The notes beneath the pieces were generated by a model that saw only the letters and a list, made by a program, of their open reading frames with translations, had not been told where the DNA came from and made no database searches. A DNA stretch of 5,854 bases. Origin: an uncultured Alphaproteobacteria bacterium (GTDB lineage Bacteria > Pseudomonadota > Alphaproteobacteria > Micropepsales > Micropepsaceae). The stretch is from positions 1 through 5,854 of the forward strand of contig CALDFO010000263.1 in NCBI GenBank assembly GCA_937942205.1, in the 5' to 3' direction. Shown one piece after another: positions 1 through 5,854 of this stretch. The first letter of the stretch is position 1, and the number at the start of each line of letters is the position of its first letter. A program made the translations under genes and the position numbers.

Positions 1-39
1 CAGGCTACGCCTTCGCTCCGGGGCGCGGCGAACATCCTG
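1..39. repeat. Imperfect inverted repeat at left window edge
   Basis: CAGG (1-4) is complementary to CCTG (36-39), and inside it TTCGC (12-16) is complementary to GCGAA (28-32). The loop is about 11 bases, and the unpaired stretches between the two stems are unequal (7 and 3 bases). The window starts exactly at the outer arm, so the structure may extend further left. It lies in the gene-free stretch 1-161. In such GC-rich DNA, short arms like these can arise by chance, so this is weak on its own. It gains some interest from the much stronger palindrome 43 bases further on. Confidence 0.3.
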
Positions 40-81
40 TTCCCACACGGTAGAATGCATCAGTCGCGAGGGATTTTGCGG

Positions 82-143
82 CGTGGGCAGGAGCGTCGCG
101 CGGAGCGGGCTTAATGCCCGTGAGCACGCGCGACGAACCCACG
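82..143. repeat. Nested three-part palindrome, potential long stem-loop
   Basis: Three pairs of complementary arms sit inside one another. CGTGGG (82-87) pairs with CCCACG (138-143). CGTCGCGCG (94-102) pairs perfectly with CGCGCGACG (127-135). CGGGC (106-110) pairs with GCCCG (116-120) around the loop TTAAT. The segments are separated by small unequal internal loops. On the minus strand the structure starts 18 bases after the stop codon of the thioredoxin gene, where a terminator or 3'-end-protecting hairpin would be expected. No T-run follows it on either strand, so it is not a canonical intrinsic terminator. It could instead be a dispersed intergenic palindromic repeat or an mRNA-stabilising hairpin. 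The pairing is seen directly; the role is inference. The rest of 1-161 holds no convincing gene. Confidence 0.6.
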
Positions 144-161
144 ACGTAAAAGGCCCGCGTT

Positions 162-728
162 TCAACCCGTGAGTTTGCGGAAATAGGCCACCGCGTCCGG
201 CGCATCCCATTCGGCCGGGCCTTCCGCCTTGGCGATGATGCGGCCCTGCGGGTCGATCAGCAGCGTCACGGGCAGCGAGAAAGCCTTGAACTGGCGCATC
301 ATCACCGTCTGGCTGTCCACCAGGGTCTTCAGGGCATCCGCGTCATGGCTCTTGAGGAAGGCCGCGGCCGTCTCCGGCGTGCTGCCGCGCGTGACGTCCA
401 CCGCCAGCACGGTCATGCCGGGAGCCTGCCGCTGGAGACGGGCCAGCGCCGGAAGCTCGGCCACGCAGGGGGCGCACCAGGTGGCCCAGAGATTGAGCAG
501 GACATATTTGCCCCGGTAATCGGCCAGGGCATGGCTGGCCCCCGCCCCGTCCGTGAAGGCCACCGCGGGCGCGTTCCGGGGGGCCTGCTGCAGCGTCAGG
601 CCCTTCAGGCTGGCGGGCGGACCCAGGGACTCATGGACATTCAACATGCCTTTCCCATATAGAACCCCCATTGCCACGGCGGCGGCGACCACCGCGACGA
701 TCAGGATTTTCGTGGTCTTGTTCTGCAT
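162..728 (-). CDS. TlpA-family membrane-anchored periplasmic thioredoxin
   Basis: This 188-residue protein is probably a thiol-disulfide oxidoreductase held in the inner membrane with its catalytic domain in the periplasm. Residues about 7-25 form a hydrophobic segment after a Lys-containing N-terminus, which fits an uncleaved signal anchor. The thioredoxin fold covers about 52-186. Its active site is WATWCAPC, with Cys85 and Cys88, followed by the ELP (91-93) typical of TlpA/ResA proteins. The conserved cis-proline is probably Pro153 in SLPVTLLID. In TlpA and ResA such proteins reduce cysteines in cytochrome c maturation or cytochrome oxidase copper-site assembly; the partner here cannot be told. 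The ATG is preceded by AAAGG five bases upstream on the coding strand. The gene is divergent from argH with 20 bases between start codons. The family assignment is firm, but the specific role is not, so no gene symbol is given. Confidence 0.9.
   Translation of the reverse strand: MQNKTTKILIVAVVAAAVAMGVLYGKGMLNVHESLGPPASLKGLTLQQAPRNAPAVAFTDGAGASHALADYRGKYVLLNLWATWCAPCVAELPALARLQRQAPGMTVLAVDVTRGSTPETAAAFLKSHDADALKTLVDSQTVMMRQFKAFSLPVTLLIDPQGRIIAKAEGPAEWDAPDAVAYFRKLTG
634..663 (+). promoter_or_regulatory. Candidate sigma-70-type promoter for the argH operon
   Basis: TGGACA (634-639) matches five of six bases of the -35 consensus. After an 18-base spacer comes TATAGA (658-663), a fair -10 match in an otherwise very GC-rich region. 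Transcription would start near 670 and leave a leader of about 80 bases before the argH ATG at 749. The promoter would lie wholly inside the 5' coding part of the divergent thioredoxin gene, as expected because only 20 bases separate the two start codons. It was found by eye only. A chance match is possible, and alphaproteobacterial housekeeping promoters can depart from this consensus. Confidence 0.35.
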
Positions 729-748
729 GGCGGCCTTTGGGTGAGAAG

Positions 749-2131
749 ATGAGCACCAACAAGATGTGGGGCGGGCGGTTCGAATCCGGGCCCGCGGCGA
801 TCATGCGGGAGATTACCCCGTCGATCGGTTTCGACAAGCGGCTGGCGGCGGAAGATATCGCCGGTTCCCGGGCCCATTGCCGCATGTTGGCCGCCGAGGG
901 AATCATCTCCAAGGATGACGGCCAGAAGATCCTGGGCGGCCTGGACGCGGTGGAAAAGGAAATCGCCGCCGGCGAATTCGTCTTCAAGCGCGAGCTGGAA
1001 GACATCCATCTGAACATCGAGGCGCGGCTGGCCGAACTGATCGGTCCCGCCGCCGGGCGGCTGCACACCGCCCGCTCGCGCAACGACCAGGTGGTGACCG
1101 ATTTCCGCCTCTGGGTCCGCGCCGCCTGCAGCCGCGCCGAGGACGGCCTGCTGGAACTCCAGCGCGCCCTGCACGCCCAGGCCGCCCAGCATCTGGACAC
1201 CATCCTGCCGGGCTTCACCCATATGCAGGTGGCCCAGCCGGTCACCTTCGCCCATCACCTGATGGCCTATGTGGAGATGTTCGGCCGCGACCGCGCCCGG
1301 TTCGAGGACGCCCGCAAGCGGATGAACGAGTCGCCGCTGGGCAGCGCCGCGCTGGCGGGCACCTCTTTCCCGATCGACCGCGACGCCACCGCCAAGGCGC
1401 TGGGCTTCGCCCGGCCCATGCGCAACTCGATGGACGCCATCTCGGCCCGCGACTTCGCGCTGGAATATCTGGCGGCCTGTTCGATCTGCGCCGTGCATCT
1501 GTCGCGGCTGGCGGGCGAACTGGTGCAGTGGTCCACCCAGGCCTTCGGATTCGTGAAGCTGTCGGACGCCTTCACCACCGGCTCCTCCATCATGCCGCAG
1601 AAGCGCAACCCCGACGCCGCCGAACTGGTGCGGGGCAAGACCGGCCGGGTGCTGGGCGACTTCGTGGCGCTGGCCACGGTGGTCAAGGGCCTGGTGCTGA
1701 CCTATGGCACCGACCTGCAGGAAGACAAGGAACGGGTGTTCGACGCCGCCGACACGCTGGAAATCTCCATCGCGGCGATGGCGGCGATGATGGCCGACCT
1801 CACCGCCAATCCGGCGCGCATGAAGGCCGCCGCCGAGGCGGGCTATCCCACCGCCACCGACCTGGCCGACTGGGTGGTGCGGGTGCTGCAAAAGCCTTTC
1901 CGCGAGGCCCATCACATCGCGGGCTCCATCGTGAAGGCGGCGGAAGAGCGCGGCCTGACGCTGGACGCGCTGCCGCTGGAGGAGATGCGGAAGATCGAGC
2001 CGGGCATCACCAGCGACGTCTATGCCGTGCTGTCGCTGGAGTCCTCCGTGAACGCCCGCATGAGCCTGGGCGGCACCGCGCCCGCGCGGGTGCGCGAACA
2101 GCTGGCCCATTGGAAGAGCCAGCTGGCATGA
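749..2131 (+). CDS. argH: Argininosuccinate lyase
   Basis: ArgH splits argininosuccinate into arginine and fumarate, the last step of arginine synthesis, in the cytoplasm. The 460 residues match the usual family length. The protein opens with the typical MWGGRF (6-11). It carries HTARSRND (106-113), a substrate-binding segment, then [11 protein letters not shown] (155-165), whose His158 matches the family's catalytic histidine region. The fumarase/aspartase superfamily signature [12 protein letters not shown] follows (278-289), with Ser279 in the position of the catalytic serine and Lys285. The open frame extends upstream to about 671. The start at 749 is chosen because the family begins with this motif, because GGGTGAG (739-745) lies just before it, and because an earlier start would overlap the divergent thioredoxin gene. 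The stop codon overlaps the next start in ATGA, which suggests translational coupling. Nothing looks truncated or altered. Confidence 0.97.
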   Translation: MSTNKMWGGRFESGPAAIMREITPSIGFDKRLAAEDIAGSRAHCRMLAAEGIISKDDGQKILGGLDAVEKEIAAGEFVFKRELEDIHLNIEARLAELIGPAAGRLHTARSRNDQVVTDFRLWVRAACSRAEDGLLELQRALHAQAAQHLDTILPGFTHMQVAQPVTFAHHLMAYVEMFGRDRARFEDARKRMNESPLGSAALAGTSFPIDRDATAKALGFARPMRNSMDAISARDFALEYLAACSICAVHLSRLAGELVQWSTQAFGFVKLSDAFTTGSSIMPQKRNPDAAELVRGKTGRVLGDFVALATVVKGLVLTYGTDLQEDKERVFDAADTLEISIAAMAAMMADLTANPARMKAAAEAGYPTATDLADWVVRVLQKPFREAHHIAGSIVKAAEERGLTLDALPLEEMRKIEPGITSDVYAVLSLESSVNARMSLGGTAPARVREQLAHWKSQLA

Positions 2132-2271
2132 GGCGCCTGTTTGTCCTCGCCGCCCTGTCGCTGCTGGTCGCGGCCTGCGGCGTCAAAAGCGACCTGGTGA
2201 AACCCAACGGCCAGCCCACGGCGCGGGACCAGAGAGACCCGTCCAAGCCGCCCTACCCGATCGGGCGTTAG
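2128..2271 (+). CDS. lptM: Small LptM/YifL-like lipoprotein
   Basis: This is a complete 47-residue lipoprotein precursor. Two arginines (Arg2-Arg3) and a hydrophobic stretch (4-16) lead to the lipobox VAAC, with lipidated Cys17. The mature part is about 31 residues and begins CGVKSDL, which resembles the CGLKGPL start of E. coli LptM (formerly YifL). It ends in a Pro-rich, polar tail. In E. coli, LptM binds the LptD-LptE translocon and helps LptD mature at the outer membrane. Small lipoproteins of this type are often found just before lysA, as here. The ATG overlaps the argH stop (ATGA), and a good Shine-Dalgarno-like GGAAGAG (2112-2118) lies nine bases upstream inside argH. Gly18 after the cysteine, rather than Asp, fits export to the outer membrane by the E. 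coli rule. Lipoprotein status is secure; LptM function is inferred from the motif and context. Confidence 0.85.
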   Translation: MRRLFVLAALSLLVAACGVKSDLVKPNGQPTARDQRDPSKPPYPIGR

Positions 2272-2273
2272 AG

Positions 2274-3545
2274 ATGGTCAACCACTTCCAGTACCGCGAT
2301 GGCGTGCTCTGCGCCGAGGAGGTGCGGCTGGACGAACTGGCGCGCGCCGTCGGCACGCCCTTTTATTGCTATTCCACCGCCACGCTGGAGCGTCATTTCA
2401 AGGTGTTCGCGGGCGCGCTGCCGCCGGGCTCGCTGATCGCCTACGCGGTCAAGGCCAACGACAATCTGGCGGTTCTCAAAACACTGGCGAAGCTGGGCGC
2501 GGGCGCCGATGTGGTGTCGGGCGGCGAACTGGCCAAGGCGCTGGCGGCGGGCATTCCCGCCGGCAAGATCGTCTTTTCCGGCGTGGGCAAGACCAAAGCC
2601 GAGATGCGCGCCGCGCTGGACGCGGGCATCCATCAGTTCAATGTCGAGAGCGAGCCGGAACTGGCGGCGCTGAACGAAGTCGCCCTGGCGATGGGCAAGC
2701 GCGCGGCCATCTCGCTGCGGATCAATCCCGATGTGGACGCCAAGACCCACGCCAAGATCAACACCGGCAAGGCCGAGACGAAGTTCGGGATTCCCTTTGT
2801 CCATGCGCGCGAGGCCTATGCCCATGCCGCCACCCTGGCGGGCATCGAGATCGTGGGCGTGGATGTGCATATCGGCAGCCAGATCACCGATCTCGATCCC
2901 TTCGAGGCCGCCTTCACCCGCATCGGCGAGTTGATCGCCAGCCTGCGCGCCGACGGCCATGCCATCAGCCGTCTGGATTGCGGCGGCGGCCTGGGCGTGC
3001 CCTATTTCCACCACAACAGCCCGCCGCCCGATCCCACCGCCTATGGCGCGATGGTGACGCGGGTGACCAAGGATTTCGGCTGCCGCCTGTCCTTCGAGCC
3101 GGGCCGCCTGATCGCCGCCAATGCGGGCATCCTGGTGTCGGAGGTGATCTATGTGAAGCGCGGCGACGCCAAGACCTTCCTGATCATCGACGCCGGCATG
3201 AACGATCTGATCCGTCCGGCCATGTATGACGCCTGGCATGAGATCGTGGCGGTCCAGGAACCGGCGCCCGGTTCCCCGCGCCCGCTTTACGATGTGGTGG
3301 GGCCGGTGTGCGAAACCAGTGACCTTTTCGCGGCGGCGCGGCCGCTGCCGGACCTGAAATCGGGCGATCTTGTGGCAATCCTGTCGGCGGGCGCCTATGG
3401 CGCGGTGATGGCGGGTGATTACAATGCCCGGCCGCGCGTGCCGGAAGTCTTGGTGTCGGGCGGCCAATGGGGCATCGTGCGTCCCAGAGAGAGCCATGCC
3501 GATCTCATCGCCAAGGACCGCATTCCCGACTGGCTTTCCGGCTGA
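2274..3545 (+). CDS. lysA: Diaminopimelate decarboxylase
   Basis: LysA is a cytoplasmic PLP enzyme that decarboxylates meso-diaminopimelate to L-lysine, the last step of the DAP pathway. It therefore competes with peptidoglycan synthesis for DAP. The 423 residues match family length. The fold-III (alanine racemase-like) barrel comes first, with PLP-binding Lys60 in YAVKAND (57-63), HIGSQ (199-203), the phosphate-binding CGGGLG (236-241) and EPGR (275-278). The C-terminal beta domain carries GPVCETSD (343-350), whose Cys346 and Glu347 come from the neighbouring subunit to complete the active site in this family, and AYG (374-376) with Tyr375. All key residues are present. The start codon lies two bases after the lipoprotein stop with no strong Shine-Dalgarno, so translation probably relies on coupling to the upstream gene. 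Confidence 0.97.
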   Translation: MVNHFQYRDGVLCAEEVRLDELARAVGTPFYCYSTATLERHFKVFAGALPPGSLIAYAVKANDNLAVLKTLAKLGAGADVVSGGELAKALAAGIPAGKIVFSGVGKTKAEMRAALDAGIHQFNVESEPELAALNEVALAMGKRAAISLRINPDVDAKTHAKINTGKAETKFGIPFVHAREAYAHAATLAGIEIVGVDVHIGSQITDLDPFEAAFTRIGELIASLRADGHAISRLDCGGGLGVPYFHHNSPPPDPTAYGAMVTRVTKDFGCRLSFEPGRLIAANAGILVSEVIYVKRGDAKTFLIIDAGMNDLIRPAMYDAWHEIVAVQEPAPGSPRPLYDVVGPVCETSDLFAAARPLPDLKSGDLVAILSAGAYGAVMAGDYNARPRVPEVLVSGGQWGIVRPRESHADLIAKDRIPDWLSG

Positions 3546-3561
3546 TACGCCGGATCGCCGT

Positions 3562-5853
3562 ATGGATCGCCGCATCGCCGCCGCGCGCGGCGTGCTGGCG
3601 GTCGAACGCATCCTGCCGCGCCTGTGGCCGGCCTGCGCCTTTGCCGGTTTCTATCTGGCGCTGGCCCTGACGGGCATCTTCCCGTTCATCCCCTGGCCGG
3701 TGCAGGCGCTGCTGCTGGCCGCCACCATCACCGCCACCGGCCTGTCGCTGGCCCAGGGCTTCGCCGATTTCCGCTGGCCGCGCGGCATCGACGGGGCGCG
3801 GCGGCTGGAGCGCGACAATCATCTGGCCCACCGCCCGATCTCCGAACGCCATGACCGGTTGGCGGGCGGCGACGCGTTTGCCCGCCAGCTCTGGGCGCTG
3901 CACCAGGCGCGCGCGCTTCCGGCGAAGTTCCGCATCGCCCTGCCCCATGCCGACATCGCCGCCCGCGATCCCAGGGGCCTGCGCTGGTATCTGCTGATCG
4001 CGCTGACAGTGGGCCTGGTCTGGGCCCGCGGCGAAACCGGACCCCGGCTGATTTCGGCCTTCGACAGCGGCGCGGGCGCCGCCGCCACCCTGGACGCCTG
4101 GATCGATCCGCCGCCCTATACCGGCCTGCCGCTGCAAAGCCTGCGGATCGGCGACGGCAACACCATCACCGTGCCGCAGGGATCGGTGCTGAACCTGCGG
4201 GTGCATGGCGCGCCACGCCGCCCCGGCCTGGCCGCCGGATCGAACCATGCGCCGCGCTTCACCGGCGAAGACGGCGAGTATTCCAGCAATGTGATCGTGT
4301 CGGCCTCCGCGCGGGTGCGGGTGCAGGTGGGCGGCAAGGCCATCGGCCAATGGCACATCCAGGCGCTGCCGGACGCGCCCCCCACCATCGCGCTCACCGC
4401 CACGCCCCGGCGCACCGAACAGCTTGCCACGCGCTTTGCCTTCAAGGGTGGCGATGACTATGGCATCGCGTCACTGAAGGCGGTGATCGTGCCCGAAGGC
4501 AAGCCCGCCGCGAAACCGCTGCGGGCGGACCTGCCGCTGGCCGCGCCCAATGCCCGCAAGGTGGAGCAGGAAGCCTTTATCGACCTGACCAGCCATCCCT
4601 ATGCCGGGATGATGGTCCAGGCGCATCTGGAAGCGCGCGACGCCATCGGCCAGACCGGGACCAGCGGCACCGTGCGCTTCCGGCTTCCGGCGCGGGTGTT
4701 CACCGATCCCCTGGCCCGCGCCCTGATCGAGCAGCGCCAGGTGCTGGCGACCGCGCAGAAGGGCCGCGAGAATATCATGACGGCGCTGGAGGCGCTCTCG
4801 ATCGAGCCGGAACGCTTCTATGAAGGCCAGCACGATATCTACCTGGCGATCCGCACCGCCTTTTACGGCGTGCGCGACGCCCGGACCGAGGCCGACATCG
4901 AACGGGTGCAGCGTATCCTGTGGGACACCGCCCTGAAGCTGGAGCGCGGCGGATTGCTGTCGGCGGCGGAAGAACTGCGCAAGCTGCAGGCCATGCTGAC
5001 CGCCGCCATGGCCTCGGGCGCGCCGCAGGAGGTGATCGAGGAACTGCTCAAGCGCTACGACCAGGCGATGCAGCGCTATTTGCAGGCGATGGCGGCCAAT
5101 CCGCCGCCGCCGGGCCAGGAACCGCTGTCGCCCGACGCCAAGACGCTGGGCATGAACGACATCCAGACCCTGATGCAGATGATCCAGAAGCTGACCGAGG
5201 CGGGCGAGCGCGAACAGGCCGCGCGGCTTCTGGCCATGCTGCAATCCATGCTGGAGAACCTGCGCCTGACCCAGGGCGGCGGCGCGGGCGGCATGGGGCA
5301 GCAATCGCCGCAGGACAAAAGGCGCAACGAGCAGATCCAGAAGTTCGGCGGGCTGATGAACAAGCAGCGCGACCTGATGGATCGCACCTTCCGCCAGGGC
5401 CAGGGCCAGGGCAGCCCGCAGGATGGCGGGCCGCAGGGCCTGGCGCGCCAGCAGGGCGAGTTGCAGCGCGAGTTGGGCGAGGCGATGAAGGGCATGGACC
5501 CCAAGGCGCAGCAGAAGATGCGCGAGGCCGGGCAGGCGATGGGCCAGGCCCAGGGCGCGCTGGGCCAGAACGACCTGCCCAATGCGGGCAATGCGCAGAA
5601 CCAGGCGCTGGAAGCGATGCGCCAGGGGGCCGAGGCGCTGGCGCGGCAGGGTCAACAGGGCCAGCAGCAGGGCCGCGAGGACCCGTTGGGGCGCGGACCG
5701 TCGCCCTTCGGCAATTCCGGGGTGAAGATTCCCGGTCCCACCGACCTGGCGCGGGCGCGGGAGATTTTGCAGGAGCTGCGCCGCCGCGCCGCCGAGATGG
5801 GGCGGCCGCAGGCCGAACGCGATTATCTCGACCGGCTGCTCAAGGCGTTCTGA
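3562..5853 (+). CDS. TIGR02302/DUF4175-like membrane protein, function unknown
   Basis: This 763-residue protein has probable transmembrane helices at about 22-42, 45-66 and 141-156. Residues about 175-380 look beta-rich and hold WIDPPPYTGLP (180-190) and DDYGI (298-302), motifs I associate with DUF4175. Residues 380-570 are mostly helical and charged. Residues 571-710 are rich in Gln and Gly, interleaved with helical stretches. The chain ends in a conserved-looking helical tail with ERDYLDRLLK (752-761). This architecture matches the alphaproteobacterial family TIGR02302, usually about 850 residues, so this member is somewhat short but appears complete. The large C-terminal part is probably periplasmic. 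The ATG at 3562 was chosen because it is 16 bases after lysA, has GGA at 3552-3554, and leaves the N-terminal helices intact; in-frame earlier starts overlap lysA. Its position after the lipoprotein and lysA suggests an envelope role, but no function is established. The stop codon ends one base before the window edge. Confidence 0.85.
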   Translation: MDRRIAAARGVLAVERILPRLWPACAFAGFYLALALTGIFPFIPWPVQALLLAATITATGLSLAQGFADFRWPRGIDGARRLERDNHLAHRPISERHDRLAGGDAFARQLWALHQARALPAKFRIALPHADIAARDPRGLRWYLLIALTVGLVWARGETGPRLISAFDSGAGAAATLDAWIDPPPYTGLPLQSLRIGDGNTITVPQGSVLNLRVHGAPRRPGLAAGSNHAPRFTGEDGEYSSNVIVSASARVRVQVGGKAIGQWHIQALPDAPPTIALTATPRRTEQLATRFAFKGGDDYGIASLKAVIVPEGKPAAKPLRADLPLAAPNARKVEQEAFIDLTSHPYAGMMVQAHLEARDAIGQTGTSGTVRFRLPARVFTDPLARALIEQRQVLATAQKGRENIMTALEALSIEPERFYEGQHDIYLAIRTAFYGVRDARTEADIERVQRILWDTALKLERGGLLSAAEELRKLQAMLTAAMASGAPQEVIEELLKRYDQAMQRYLQAMAANPPPPGQEPLSPDAKTLGMNDIQTLMQMIQKLTEAGEREQAARLLAMLQSMLENLRLTQGGGAGGMGQQSPQDKRRNEQIQKFGGLMNKQRDLMDRTFRQGQGQGSPQDGGPQGLARQQGELQRELGEAMKGMDPKAQQKMREAGQAMGQAQGALGQNDLPNAGNAQNQALEAMRQGAEALARQGQQGQQQGREDPLGRGPSPFGNSGVKIPGPTDLARAREILQELRRRAAEMGRPQAERDYLDRLLKAF
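5395..5412 (+). repeat. Short CAGGGC hexamer tandem repeat, three copies
   Basis: Three perfect in-frame copies of CAGGGC encode Gln-Gly repeated three times, inside the low-complexity Gln/Gly-rich part of the TIGR02302-like protein (residues 612-617). Related CAG- and GGC-rich runs occur nearby, for instance around 5649-5675. Hexamer units keep the reading frame when copies are gained or lost, so the tract could vary in length between strains without breaking the gene. Confidence 0.6.
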
Positions 5854-5854
5854 T

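Noticed and set aside
82..143. Intrinsic (rho-independent) terminator for the thioredoxin gene
   Set aside because: The hairpin is strong, but no T-run follows it on the minus strand (the next bases are CCGCAAAATCCC), so I list it only as a palindrome.
5..205. 66-codon minus-strand open frame across the palindromic region
   Set aside because: It overlaps the 3' end of the thioredoxin gene on the same strand in another frame, runs straight through both inverted repeats, and shows no motif or ribosome site.
671..748. Upstream in-frame extension of argH
   Set aside because: The added 26 residues are Arg/Pro-rich, unlike any ArgH N-terminus, and are antisense to the start of the thioredoxin gene. 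The ATG at 749 gives the normal family start.
701..2110. Long open frame on the minus strand antisense to argH (about 469 codons)
   Set aside because: Its translation is rich in Gly, Arg, His and Gln with no recognisable domain. Such frames are expected opposite GC-rich genes, and argH on the other strand has all family motifs.
3415..3561. Upstream in-frame extension of the TIGR02302-like gene into lysA
   Set aside because: It would overlap the end of lysA by well over 100 bases. The ATG at 3562 follows the lysA stop neatly and begins just before the expected membrane helices.
2268..3611. Long open frame on the minus strand antisense to lysA (about 447 codons)
   Set aside because: It is the mirror of a fully intact lysA, has shadow-like composition (Gly/Arg/His/Ala) and no motif.
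4471..5655. Long open frame on the minus strand opposite the TIGR02302-like gene (about 394 codons)
   Set aside because: Its Leu/Arg/Ala/His-rich translation is a by-product of CAG/GGC/CTG codons on the real coding strand.
1..5854. CRISPR array, insertion sequence, toxin-antitoxin or defence system
   Set aside because: There are no spaced direct repeats, no transposase-like frame and no terminal repeats flanking a gene. The genes from 162 to the right edge are intact and tightly packed, and the gene-free left edge holds only the inverted repeats.

Overview
This window is a GC-rich (about two thirds G+C by eye) chromosomal segment, most likely from an alphaproteobacterium. The clearest lineage marker is the last gene. 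It looks like a member of the TIGR02302/DUF4175 family, which is known mainly from alphaproteobacteria: helices near the N-terminus and a long Gln/Gly-rich C-terminal part. The genus cannot be read from the sequence.

Layout, left to right. Positions 1-161 carry no convincing gene but hold inverted repeats, including a nested 62-base palindrome just beyond the 3' end of the first gene. A minus-strand gene (162-728) encodes a membrane-anchored, TlpA-type periplasmic thioredoxin. Only 20 bases away, four plus-strand genes begin and run to the right edge: argH (749-2131), a 47-residue lipoprotein resembling LptM/YifL (2128-2271), lysA (2274-3545) and the TIGR02302-like membrane protein (3562-5853). 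Their junctions are a 4-base ATGA overlap, a 2-base gap and a 16-base gap, so they probably form one operon. A candidate sigma-70-type promoter for it lies inside the 5' coding part of the thioredoxin gene.

How the genes fit together. ArgH makes the last step of arginine synthesis and LysA the last step of lysine synthesis. LysA also draws on meso-diaminopimelate, a peptidoglycan precursor. The small lipoprotein and the TIGR02302-like protein are envelope proteins, and the divergent thioredoxin acts in the periplasm. The window therefore mixes amino-acid biosynthesis with envelope functions. I see no phage, transposon, CRISPR, defence or tRNA/rRNA genes. The least explained items are the TIGR02302-like protein, the LptM-like lipoprotein and the palindromic region at the left edge.
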